This document shows, piece after piece, positions 56,749 to 64,000 of a DNA stretch of 64,000 bases. This DNA is from Gallionellaceae bacterium (GTDB lineage Bacteria; Pseudomonadota; Gammaproteobacteria; Burkholderiales; Thiobacillaceae), in contig JAQTLN010000018.1 in the NCBI GenBank assembly GCA_028714875.1, forward strand, positions 39,224 to 103,223. The letters run 5' to 3'. Below the pieces are notes generated by a model, which saw nothing but the letters and a program-made list of their open reading frames with translations, searched no databases and was not told the origin of the DNA. Both the position numbers and the translations under genes were made by a program. The number at the start of each line of letters is the position of its first letter. Position 1 is the stretch's first letter.

Positions 56749-57939
56749 TCAGGAGCCTTGTTTTACCTGGTAGCCCGCCGCTTTCCATGCCGGCAAACCG
56801 GTGCGGAACCAGTAGACCCGTTTGAAGCCGCGCTTGACCATGTAACGCGCCGCCTTGTAACTGAACCAGCATTCGGCGCCATTGCACTGGAAGATCATGG
56901 CGGCGTTTTTGTCCTGTGGCAGTTTGGACAGGTCGAAATGGTCGACCGCGTCGTCGTAGTCGACTTCCTTGGGACTGTTCAGTCCATAGGGCACGCTGGT
57001 CGAGCCGGGTATATAGCCGTTGAGCCGGTGCGCGACCGGACGCACGTCGAACAGGGGCACGCCCTGGGCCATCAGGTGCTTGACCTGCTCGGCGGTGGGG
57101 ATGGTGGCGCCCGGCAGAACCTCTGGGGTGAAGAAGCCGCGTGTGGAGACATATTCGAAGTCAACCTTGTCGGCGGGGTCGAAGCTGCCGAATTTGACCC
57201 GTTTCAGCCGGTTTTCCATGTCCTTATCCAGCTTGGTGAAGGCCGAACGGATCTTGTCTTTGACACCCTCGTCGAGCTTGCCGCTGACCACCACGCCGGC
57301 GCTTGGCACGTCGGGGAAGGTCTTCAGCACGATGCCCTTGTGTTCCCGGTCGATCCAGGCGCGCGCTTCGGTGTCCGGCAGCACGGCGAGGTCGGCCTGG
57401 CCGATTTCCATGGCGTAGAGCACCGCGCCGTACAGGGTCATGTGCATGGTCCGTCCGAAATAGGTACTTGGTGACAGGCCCAGCGCGTTCATCTCGCCCT
57501 TGAACATGTAGCTGACCAGCGACTCCCGGTGCGGTAAAGCAAGGCGCTTGCCACGCGCGGCCTCCAGCGTTTTGACATTCGCGCTGTTGCGCGCAACCAG
57601 GGAAACACGGGTGTGCTGCTCGGTCTTGGCGACTGGCACATAACCGTTGCGCATGGCCAGGCCGACCAGTTGCGCCGGGGCCAGCAGCAGGGCGTAGGAA
57701 TTGGTGCGGATGCGTTCGCCGACCCGTTCGGCGTTCTGGGTCATCACCAGTTTTACCGGCTGGCCGATGCTGCTGGAGAGATGTTTGGCGAGGTCGTTGA
57801 ACACGGCCTGGGTGCCGATGTGGTCACGTTCCTGGTCGTAATCCAGGGTGACGTTGAACAGCAATTCGTCTTTTGCCTGGGCATTGATGGCCGCTGTGGC
57901 GGTAAACAGGGCGATGATTGTGGCGATTATCCAGCGCAT
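56749..57939 (-). CDS. Periplasmic PhnD-like binding domain fused to rhodanese
   Basis: A 396-residue protein with a signal peptide (MRWIIATIIALFTATAAINAQA). Residues 25-260 form a type 2 periplasmic-binding domain of the PhnD kind (LFNVTLDYDQERDHIG, SYALLLAPAQLVGLAMRNG, KTFPDVPSAGVVVSG). Residues 270-396 are a rhodanese domain (VPLFDVRPVAHRLNGYIPGS; active-site-like QCNGAECWFSYKAARYM). The order ligand-binding then sulfur-transferase-like suggests redox or sulfur sensing in the periplasm; no transport genes are adjacent. AGGAGG precedes the ATG. It lies just upstream of pilG, possibly in the same transcript. Confidence 0.85.
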   Translation of the reverse strand: MRWIIATIIALFTATAAINAQAKDELLFNVTLDYDQERDHIGTQAVFNDLAKHLSSSIGQPVKLVMTQNAERVGERIRTNSYALLLAPAQLVGLAMRNGYVPVAKTEQHTRVSLVARNSANVKTLEAARGKRLALPHRESLVSYMFKGEMNALGLSPSTYFGRTMHMTLYGAVLYAMEIGQADLAVLPDTEARAWIDREHKGIVLKTFPDVPSAGVVVSGKLDEGVKDKIRSAFTKLDKDMENRLKRVKFGSFDPADKVDFEYVSTRGFFTPEVLPGATIPTAEQVKHLMAQGVPLFDVRPVAHRLNGYIPGSTSVPYGLNSPKEVDYDDAVDHFDLSKLPQDKNAAMIFQCNGAECWFSYKAARYMVKRGFKRVYWFRTGLPAWKAAGYQVKQGS

Positions 57940-58024
57940 TTATATCCTCCTTTGTTGCCGCTCCCTCCGATACTCCTCCCTGGAGCGACTGGCCGCGGCG
58001 GCGGCCATTTTGTACGGATAGCAA

Positions 58025-58195
58025 TCAAATTGCCACCATCTCGAAATCTTCCTTGCGGGCGCCACACTCCGGGCAGGTCCAGTTGGGCGGCACGTCGGCC
58101 CAGCGGGTGCCGGGGGGGATGCCTTCTTCCGGGTTGCCCTTTTCCTCGTCATAGAGGTAACCACACAGCAGGCACATCCAGGTTCGATATTCCAT
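58025..58195 (-). CDS. Rubredoxin
   Basis: A 56-residue single-iron protein: MCLLCGYLYDEEKG and TCPECGARKEDFE provide the four Cys ligands. It carries electrons in the cytoplasm, for oxidative stress defence or haem-protein reactions. Divergent from thiD. Confidence 0.95.
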   Translation of the reverse strand: MEYRTWMCLLCGYLYDEEKGNPEEGIPPGTRWADVPPNWTCPECGARKEDFEMVAI

Positions 58196-58263
58196 CGGCG
58201 AAAGCGGGTTAGTACTTATGTAATAAGATCGCATTCTGCCCCGCCAATTCGATAACGCCAAGC

Positions 58264-59124
58264 ATGTCCGCCTCCGTCGCCAACACCCCTCCGCCCATCG
58301 TGCTGGTATTCGCCGGCACCGACCCGACCGGCGGCGCCGGTCTTCAGGCCGACATCCTTACCCTGGCCAGCCTGGGTTGCCATGCGCTCTCGGTCGTCAC
58401 CGCCGTCACGGTGCAGGACACCGTGGGGGTGGACGACTTTCTCCCGATGGAGGCCGAGTGGATCGCCGACCAGGCGCGCAGCGTGCTGGAAGACATGCCG
58501 GTGGCGGCGATCAAGATCGGCATGATCGGCAGCGTCGAAGCCGTCGCCGCCATCGCCGAGGTGGTTTCCGACTACCCCGACATCCCTCTGGTGCTCGATC
58601 CGGTGCTCAGTTCCGGACGCGGCGACCCGCTCGCCAACGAGGAGTTGATGGCCGCCCTGATCGACCTGTTGTTGCCGCAGACCACAGTACTCACACCCAA
58701 CAGCATCGAGGCACGGCGTCTGGCGGAGGGCGTGGGTGACGATGACGAGGAAGAGTTGGATACGGATTCCGAAGAGGCTCCCGATCTGGTCGATTGCGCG
58801 CGCGAACTGATCGACCTGGGTTGTGAGTTCGTGCTGATCACCGGCGCCCACGAACAGGGCGCGGAGGTGGTGAACACGCTCTACAACACCCGCGGCGTGG
58901 TGCATCGGCAGGCCTGGGAACGCTTGCCCGGCTCCTATCATGGTTCAGGTTGTACCCTGGCTTCGGCGCTGGCCGGGTTTCTCGCGCTTGGCCAGGACGT
59001 GGCCGAGGCGGCGAAAGAAGCGCAGGCCTACACCTGGCAGACTTTGAAACACGCCTATCGGCCCGGCATGGGCCAGTTCATTCCGGATCGCATGTATTGG
59101 GTGCATGGTGACGATGAAGAGTAG
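58264..59124 (+). CDS. thiD: Hydroxymethylpyrimidine/phosphomethylpyrimidine kinase
   Basis: A 286-residue ribokinase-fold enzyme making HMP-PP for thiamine. Seen: VFAGTDPTGGAGLQADI, VVTAVTVQDT, KIGMIGS and LPGSYHGSGCTLASALA (the anion hole and catalytic region). A stretch EGVGDDDEEELDTDSEEAP is a strongly acidic insertion between conserved-looking parts. Overlaps thiE by 20 bp. A -10-like sequence lies in the short gap to rubredoxin; I see no TPP riboswitch. Confidence 0.93.
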   Translation: MSASVANTPPPIVLVFAGTDPTGGAGLQADILTLASLGCHALSVVTAVTVQDTVGVDDFLPMEAEWIADQARSVLEDMPVAAIKIGMIGSVEAVAAIAEVVSDYPDIPLVLDPVLSSGRGDPLANEELMAALIDLLLPQTTVLTPNSIEARRLAEGVGDDDEEELDTDSEEAPDLVDCARELIDLGCEFVLITGAHEQGAEVVNTLYNTRGVVHRQAWERLPGSYHGSGCTLASALAGFLALGQDVAEAAKEAQAYTWQTLKHAYRPGMGQFIPDRMYWVHGDDEE

Positions 59125-59779
59125 GAGCGCCGCTGGCGGCGCGAATACGCGCAACAGCCTGCAAGGCCTCTATGCCATCACCCCCGATTGGGCCGACACG
59201 CGCCGCCTGCTGGTCGCCACGGAAGCCATCCTGGCCGGCGGTTGCCGGATACTGCAATACCGCAACAAGGCAGCCAGCGACTGCCACCGCCAGGAACAGG
59301 CGGTCGCCCTGCGCGGCCTGACGCGACGTTACGGTGCCCTGCTCATCATCAACGACGACGTCGACCTGGGCTTGTTCGCCGAGGCCGACGGCGTGCATCT
59401 GGGCGAGGATGACGGCGAGCTTGCCGCCGCGCGCGAGCGTCTTGGGAGCGCCGCCATCCTCGGCGCTTCCTGCTATCAGAGTCTGGACCTCGCGCGTAAC
59501 GCGGCGCGGGCCGGCGCCGATTACCTCGCCTTCGGCAGTTTCTTCGCCTCCGCCACCAAGCCGCTGGCGCGGCGCGCCGATCCGGCCCTGCTCGCGGCGG
59601 CGCGCGTGGAAATTGGCCTGCCCTTATGTGCCATCGGCGGCGTCACCCTGGATAATGCGGCCCCGCTTTTGTCGGCGGGCGCGGATATGTTGGCGGTGAT
59701 TACCGCGCTGTACGAGGCCGCCGATCCCGGACTGGCAACTGAACAATTCATCAAGCACTTCGAGGAAAAGACCCCATGA
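59105..59779 (+). CDS. thiE: Thiamine-phosphate synthase
   Basis: A 224-residue (221 from a second ATG at 59114) TIM-barrel enzyme joining HMP-PP and thiazole phosphate. Seen: [63 protein letters not shown] and [11 protein letters not shown]. The stop overlaps the hemL start (ATGA). Part of thiD-thiE-hemL. Confidence 0.95.
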   Translation: MVTMKSRSAAGGANTRNSLQGLYAITPDWADTRRLLVATEAILAGGCRILQYRNKAASDCHRQEQAVALRGLTRRYGALLIINDDVDLGLFAEADGVHLGEDDGELAAARERLGSAAILGASCYQSLDLARNAARAGADYLAFGSFFASATKPLARRADPALLAAARVEIGLPLCAIGGVTLDNAAPLLSAGADMLAVITALYEAADPGLATEQFIKHFEEKTP

Positions 59780-61062
59780 GTTCCCGTAACGACCAGCTGT
59801 TCGACCTCTCCCAGAAAGTCATACCCGGTGGCGTCAATTCGCCTGTGCGCGCCTTCCGTTCCGTCGGCGGCACGCCGCGTTTTTTCAGCAAGGGCGCCGG
59901 CAGCCGGGTGTGGGACGCGGATGGCAAGAGCTACCTGGACTATGTCGGCTCCTGGGGACCACTGATCCTCGGCCATGCCGATCCCGACGTGGTGCGCGTG
60001 GTGCAGGAAACCGCCGCGCTCGGCCTTTCTTTCGGCGCGCCCACGGAAATGGAACTGCGCATGGCCGAACAACTGGTCGCCATGCTGCCCAGCCTGGAAA
60101 AACTGCGCTTGGTCAGTTCCGGCACAGAGGCCACCATGAGCGCCATTCGCCTGGCGCGCGGTTACACCGGCCGCTCCACCCTGATCAAGTTCGAGGGCTG
60201 CTACCACGGCCACGCCGACAGCCTGCTGGTCAAAGCCGGCTCCGGCCTGCTCACCTTCGGCCAACCGAGTTCCGCCGGGGTGCCGGCCGATTGTTCCGGC
60301 CACACCCTGGTGCTGGATTACAACGACATCGACCAGGTCAACCAGCTCTTTGCCGCCAAGGGTGACGAAATCGCCTGTGTCATCGTCGAAGCGGTGGCCG
60401 GCAACATGAACCTGATCAAGCCGAAGGCCGGCTTCCTCGAAGCCCTGCGCGAAAACTGCACGAAACATGGCGCCGTGCTGATCTTCGACGAAGTGATGAC
60501 TGGCTTCCGTGTCGGCGCCGGCTGTGTGCAAGGTTTGTATGGCATCACCCCCGACCTCACCACCCTCGGCAAGGTGATCGGCGGCGGCCTGCCGGTGGGC
60601 GCATTCGGCGGTCGCGCCGAGATCATGGACAAGCTGGCGCCGCTTGGGCCCGTGTATCAAGCTGGCACCCTGTCCGGCAACCCGGTGGCGGTCGCCGCCG
60701 GCCTGAAGACCCTGGAAAAAATCTCCGTCCCCGGCTTCTTCGAGGCACTGACCACCCAAACCCGTCGCCTTGTCGACGGTATCAACGCCGCCGCGCGCGA
60801 TGCCGGCGTGGTTGCCTGCGCCGATTCGGTCGGCGGCATGTTCGGTATCTACTTCCGCGCCACGCCGCCCACGTCCTATGCCGAAGTCATGGACAGCGAC
60901 AAGGAAGCCTTCAACCGTTTCTTCCATCTGATGTTGCTGGAAGGCATTTATCTCGCGCCTTCCGCCTTCGAGGCCGGTTTCGTCTCGGCGGCGCACAGCG
61001 ACGCGGACATCGACGAAACCATCGCCGCCGCCGCCCGCTGCTTTGAGAAGCTGGCCGGCTAA
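59776..61062 (+). CDS. hemL: Glutamate-1-semialdehyde 2,1-aminomutase
   Basis: A 428-residue PLP enzyme converting glutamate-1-semialdehyde to 5-aminolevulinate in haem synthesis. Seen: [57 protein letters not shown] and the Schiff-base Lys in [17 protein letters not shown]. Placed after thiE; a palindromic repeat follows. Confidence 0.97.
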   Translation: MSSRNDQLFDLSQKVIPGGVNSPVRAFRSVGGTPRFFSKGAGSRVWDADGKSYLDYVGSWGPLILGHADPDVVRVVQETAALGLSFGAPTEMELRMAEQLVAMLPSLEKLRLVSSGTEATMSAIRLARGYTGRSTLIKFEGCYHGHADSLLVKAGSGLLTFGQPSSAGVPADCSGHTLVLDYNDIDQVNQLFAAKGDEIACVIVEAVAGNMNLIKPKAGFLEALRENCTKHGAVLIFDEVMTGFRVGAGCVQGLYGITPDLTTLGKVIGGGLPVGAFGGRAEIMDKLAPLGPVYQAGTLSGNPVAVAAGLKTLEKISVPGFFEALTTQTRRLVDGINAAARDAGVVACADSVGGMFGIYFRATPPTSYAEVMDSDKEAFNRFFHLMLLEGIYLAPSAFEAGFVSAAHSDADIDETIAAAARCFEKLAG

Positions 61063-61065
61063 GTC

Positions 61066-61135
61066 GTAGGATGTGGTGAGCGTAGCGAACCGCATCGCAT
61101 GCGCGTGATGCGGTTCGTCCCTCACCACATCCTAC
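61066..61135. repeat. Palindromic repeat, family B copy 2
   Basis: GTAGGATGTGGTGAG at the left mirrors CTCACCACATCCTAC at the right, with GCGAACCGCATC / GATGCGGTTCG inside. It lies between hemL and the DsrS-like gene. Confidence 0.88.
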
Positions 61136-61151
61136 GGTTGGCTGCAAACTC

Positions 61152-62315
61152 ATGATCGAAGACCTTTCCCCCGAAGACAGCTTCCGCCTGCAAGTCCTGC
61201 TCGCCCAGGATTTGAGGGCGGTGCGTATCGAGGAATCCGAAGCCAGCCCGGTGCTGCATGCGCTCACCGACAAGGGCGAGGCGAGCATTCCGCTCAGTCC
61301 CAACTGTCGCCTGGACAAATACCTGCGGCTGATCCGCGAACTCCTGTCCGGCCATGCCCTCGGCTCGCCGGGTGGCTACCCGGTCTACCTCTCGCGCTGG
61401 ACCCGGCATGGCCAGATGGAAGGGCTCAACCTCGGCCGTCTGCTGCTCACCGGCGAACCCGAGGCGGTGGTGGCCGTGGTGCATTCCCCCGCGCTCACCG
61501 ACGAACTGGCGCGTGACGCCTGGTGGGCCATGCCGTCCATCGAAAACGCGCGCCTGATGCTGGGTCGGGAAAAGGTGGCGCGAGGCACGATGGGGCCGGT
61601 CCTGGCGGATTTCCTGGTCGAACACCTGCCATTCCTGCAGGACGAGCACCTGGACATCATGGATACCGTCGTCGTGCTGCTCTATTCCGGCGCGCTCTCG
61701 GATGACAGCCGCGTCGCCATCTGGCGCCGCGGCAAGCAGGTCAATACCCACTACGTGGCGTTTCTCGAAGTCGCCGGATGGGAGCGTTGTGCCCCCGGCC
61801 CGGAAACGACGCCCGAGCCGCCCCCCGAGGGGGCCAAGTCGTTCTTGGGGCGGCCCGGCGAACGACTTGCCGGCCGCCAGCTCTTGCCCCTGCCTTTGCC
61901 GGCGCGCGCCGATCGGGATCTGCGCCTGGCCGATATGGCCTTATTGCTGGAGTCGGGCGATCTCGCCGCCCATGCCCTGGCGCGCGCCCTGGAAGCTCAG
62001 GGCCAGACCTTCCTCGCCGCCGCCGAAGCCATTCTCGAACGGCCGGAAACCCAGGAAGTGGTCAACCGCACCCTCAATGCCCTGGGCCGCTATTTCTCCG
62101 CGGGTGTCGCGGAAGCTCGGGATGAGTCGCGCATGAATGTCTGCCAGGCACTGGAGCCGCACCTGGAAGCCGCCGCGCGGCTGGCCCGCATGAGCGAGGA
62201 ACAGGTGGCCCCGATCTTCGCCCGCAGCACCGCCATCGGTTCCCTCATGCGGCGCAAGATCGAGCCGGTGGTGAGTGGGGTGTTGGCGGATATCCGGCTG
62301 CTGCGCGGCGAGTAG
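61152..62315 (+). CDS. DsrS-like sulfur-metabolism protein
   Basis: A 387-residue soluble protein. The opening LSPEDSFRLQVLLAQDLRAVRI, the block FLSGHALGSPGGYPV-like LLSGHALGSPGGYPVYLSRW and DAWWAMPSIENARLML resemble what I recall of DsrS, a regulator-like protein at the end of dsr (reverse sulfite reductase) operons in sulfur oxidisers. No other dsr genes are next to it here, so the assignment is by similarity from memory. A Pro-rich in-frame insert follows about residue 217 and coincides with a small DNA palindrome (61836-61868). Confidence 0.55.
   Translation: MIEDLSPEDSFRLQVLLAQDLRAVRIEESEASPVLHALTDKGEASIPLSPNCRLDKYLRLIRELLSGHALGSPGGYPVYLSRWTRHGQMEGLNLGRLLLTGEPEAVVAVVHSPALTDELARDAWWAMPSIENARLMLGREKVARGTMGPVLADFLVEHLPFLQDEHLDIMDTVVVLLYSGALSDDSRVAIWRRGKQVNTHYVAFLEVAGWERCAPGPETTPEPPPEGAKSFLGRPGERLAGRQLLPLPLPARADRDLRLADMALLLESGDLAAHALARALEAQGQTFLAAAEAILERPETQEVVNRTLNALGRYFSAGVAEARDESRMNVCQALEPHLEAAARLARMSEEQVAPIFARSTAIGSLMRRKIEPVVSGVLADIRLLRGE
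61836..61868. repeat. In-frame palindrome within the DsrS-like gene
   Basis: AAGTCGTTC (61836-61844) and GAACGACTT (61860-61868) are inverted repeats around 15 bp of GC-rich sequence. The block is translated in the Pro/Gly-rich insert KSFLGRPGERLAG, suggesting a second case of a small palindromic element settling in frame. Confidence 0.6.
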
Positions 62316-62360
62316 GGCGGATGGCCGCCAGGCCGATCAGCCATGAGGTTGCAACCTTGC

Positions 62361-62390
62361 GGCGGAACCGCTGGCGCGTTCCGCCCTACC
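62361..62390. repeat. Lone relic of the 71-bp repeat hairpin
   Basis: The reverse complement reads GGTAGGGCGGAACGCGCCAG then CGGTTCCGCC, matching the start of the 71-bp tandem unit at 19384. It sits in the gap between the DsrS-like gene and folE2. Confidence 0.75.
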
Positions 62391-62392
62391 GT

Positions 62393-63238
62393 TCAAGCCT
62401 TCGCGGTCTTGTCCCGCTCGATCAACGCATACGCCGAGTGGTTGTGGATGGACTCGAAGTTCTCCGCTTCCACCACATAGGCGTCGATGCGCTTGTCCTT
62501 GTTCAAGGCGGCGGCGACGTCGCGGACCAGGTCTTCCACGAATTTCGGGTTCTCGTAGGCCTTTTCCGTGACGTACTTCTCGTCCGGGCGCTTCAACAGG
62601 CCGTAGAGCTGGCTGGAGGCGTTTTCTTCCGCGATGGCGATCACTTCCTCGATCCACACGAAGCTGTTGGTACGCACCGTGATGGTGACGTGGGAACGCT
62701 GGTTGTGCGCCCCGTACTGGGAAATCTTTTTGGAGCAGGGGCACAGGCTGGTGCAGGGCACCAATACCTTCATGGTCTGGATGTATTCGCCGTCCTTGAT
62801 CTCGCCGATGAAGGTCACGTCGTAGTCCATCAAGCTTTTCACACCGGACACCGGCGCCTGCTTGTTGACGAAGTAGGGGAAGTTCATCTCGACGTGGCCG
62901 GATTCCGCTTCCAGTTTCACCACCATCTGGCGCAAGGTGTTTTCAAACGACTCCACCGAAAACTCGCGCTCGTTGCCGTTGAGGATTTCGATGAAGCGGG
63001 ACATGTGCGTCCCTTTGAAGTGGTGCGGCAGATACACATACATACCGAAAGTGGCGATGGTGTGCTGGGCGCCACCAGTCTTGTCCAGCACCTTGACCGG
63101 GTGGCGGATGGCCTTGATGCCGACCTTGTCGATGGCGATCTTGCGCGAGTCCGGATAGTTCTGGACGTCGGCGATGGGCTGCGTGTTATCGGTGGGGCAG
63201 GGGGCGGCGGTCTCACAGACCGATTCGCAGGTGCTCAT
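62393..63238 (-). CDS. folE2: GTP cyclohydrolase FolE2 (type IB)
   Basis: A 281-residue enzyme converting GTP to 7,8-dihydroneopterin triphosphate for folate. The IB signature [21 protein letters not shown], with the metal-binding Cys, and the N-terminal [14 protein letters not shown] are present. Type IB enzymes are metal-flexible and not zinc-bound; in many bacteria they are Zur-controlled, but I see no folE1 here to tell. A palindrome lies 51-69 bp upstream. Confidence 0.96.
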   Translation of the reverse strand: MSTCESVCETAAPCPTDNTQPIADVQNYPDSRKIAIDKVGIKAIRHPVKVLDKTGGAQHTIATFGMYVYLPHHFKGTHMSRFIEILNGNEREFSVESFENTLRQMVVKLEAESGHVEMNFPYFVNKQAPVSGVKSLMDYDVTFIGEIKDGEYIQTMKVLVPCTSLCPCSKKISQYGAHNQRSHVTITVRTNSFVWIEEVIAIAEENASSQLYGLLKRPDEKYVTEKAYENPKFVEDLVRDVAAALNKDKRIDAYVVEAENFESIHNHSAYALIERDKTAKA

Positions 63239-63288
63239 GGCGGTTTTTCCTGTGTGCGGGATGCGCGAAGTATAAGCGATGGCTAATA

Positions 63289-63307
63289 GTTGAGTAAACT
63301 ACTCAAC
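63289..63307. promoter_or_regulatory. Candidate operator palindrome upstream of folE2
   Basis: A perfect inverted repeat GTTGAGTA-AAC-TACTCAAC, 51 bp upstream of the folE2 ATG in the 240-bp gap to the cytochrome gene. AT-rich context. The regulator is unknown; the shape resembles Rrf2/IscR or Fur-family sites but I cannot assign it. Confidence 0.5.
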
Positions 63308-63478
63308 AAATATCCGTAGCCGGCGCATGAGCCTACTTGGAAGAGGGGATGGTGTGCCAGCGGTACGTTCAATACATGGGCATTCGTAGAGGGTCTATCC
63401 TGTGATGCCGCGTGGGCTAACCCCTGGTAACGCCCTGGAAGAAGTGGGCGACTTGTGTAATCGAGGAAGGAGATAGAG

Positions 63479-63796
63479 ATGGCAAACAAATACTGCATGA
63501 TGCTGGCGCTGGCTATTGGTTTGGGAAGCGGTATCGCCCAGGCCGCCGAGGTTGGAGAAACGTTGGCCAAGGAGAATAGCTGTCTGTCGTGCCATAACGT
63601 GGACAGAAGAGTGGTGGGGCCGGCCTACAAGGATGTGGCGAAGAAATACAAGGGCGACTCAGGCGCCGCCGCGCGTTTGGCAATAAAGGTCCGCAACGGT
63701 GGCAAGGGTGTGTGGGGCCAAGTCCCCATGCCTCCGCAAACCAAGGTGAGCGATGCGGACCTGAAAACGATCATCGCCTGGGTGTTGACCCGGTAA
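63479..63796 (+). CDS. Small class I cytochrome c (c551/c552-like)
   Basis: A 105-residue periplasmic protein with a signal peptide (cleaved near AQAAEV), one haem site CLSCH, and the axial Met in VPMPPQTKVSDADLKTIIAWVL. A strong site GGAAGGAGATAGAG precedes the ATG. It likely shuttles electrons to an oxidase or reductase. Confidence 0.95.
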   Translation: MANKYCMMLALAIGLGSGIAQAAEVGETLAKENSCLSCHNVDRRVVGPAYKDVAKKYKGDSGAAARLAIKVRNGGKGVWGQVPMPPQTKVSDADLKTIIAWVLTR

Positions 63797-63880
63797 CTCC
63801 CATGACGAATTGAGGGCGATGTGAAAGGCTGCTTTACCGTTAACTGGTGATGCGACAGAAAACGCCCGAGGGAGTGGCCT

Positions 63881-63899
63881 CCCCCTTTCTCAAAGGGGG
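63881..63899. terminator. Hairpin between cytochrome gene and IS110 fragment
   Basis: CCCCCTTT (63881-63888) pairs with AAAGGGGG (63892-63899) around CTC. It lies 3' to the transposase fragment on the minus strand and may be its end or a terminator, but there is no long T-run. Confidence 0.4.
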
Positions 63900-63920
63900 A
63901 ATGAGCAACCGTGTTCATCG

Positions 63921-64000
63921 TCAAGCGGTTTTGGGGTTCCAGGGGTCATTGTTTTTCAACATGGCATTCATGATGGTGAGCAATTTGCGCATGCAGGCAA
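63921..64000 (-). mobile_element. IS110-family transposase 3' end, cut by window edge
   Basis: Only the last 25 codons are inside the window: the frame reads MRKLLTIMNAMLK then NNDPWNPKTA and a stop. The MRKLLTI(L/M)NAM...PW ending is the recognisable C-terminus of IS110/IS116 transposases (DEDD). The rest lies to the right. Confidence 0.75.

Noticed and set aside
58196..58263. TPP riboswitch before thiD
   Set aside because: The gap is only 68 bp and lacks a recognisable thi-box; nothing supports a riboswitch.

Overview
The window looks like chromosome of a GC-rich betaproteobacterium, most likely a sulfur-oxidising or chemolithotrophic lineage of the Thiobacillus/Sulfuricella type. The evidence is a pilGHIJ-chpA chemosensory cluster, tgt-yajC-secDF, acs/glnE/ppc housekeeping genes, several c-type cytochromes, a DsrS-like sulfur-metabolism protein and an ATP-sulfurylase-like protein. 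The organism is inferred from gene content only.

Layout. 1-6155: a truncated sulfurylase-like gene with a DHH phosphoesterase, a VanZ-like membrane protein, and a tightly coupled DUF262-HipA pair. 6220-16234: acs, glnE, an MlaF-like ATPase, a tandem universal stress protein, ppc and a small secreted protein. 16238-21927: leftward genes for a tautomerase, an Fe-S uracil-DNA glycosylase, a DUF2863 protein, a cation efflux protein, nagZ, acpS and an EI24 membrane protein, with a 71-bp tandem array between nagZ and the efflux gene. 22293-33692: a leftward accessory island, in transcription order hsdM (frameshifted), hsdM, toxin, HTH/ImmA antitoxin, a vestigial hsdM tail, an AlbA_2/ATPase gene, hsdS, hsdR. 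33887-47065: tRNA-Leu, queA, rhlE, mscS, tgt, a DUF898 gene, yajC, secD, secF and a DedA protein. 47083-58195: cytochrome c4-like protein, the chpA-pilJ-pilI-pilH-pilG cluster, a PhnD-like/rhodanese fusion and rubredoxin. 58264-63796: thiD-thiE-hemL, a DsrS-like gene, folE2 and a small cytochrome c. The right edge cuts the 3' end of an IS110-family transposase.

The most unusual region is the type I restriction-modification island. hsdR carries an in-frame DUF559 (Vsr-like) nuclease cassette of 542 bp bounded by 73-bp inverted repeats that match at 67 of 73 positions. The same 36-bp GC-rich palindromic unit also occurs at two other places in hsdR and once in hsdM, always leaving the reading frame open. 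A leftover hsdM 3' end still overlaps the AlbA_2 start codon, which suggests that the original hsdM-albA_2-hsdS-hsdR operon was split by the arrival of a toxin-antitoxin module with its own promoter/operator.

The intergenic DNA is rich in imperfect palindromes of at least three families (74 bp, 70-79 bp, and the 71-bp tandem unit), so this genome seems to carry many REP/MITE-like elements.
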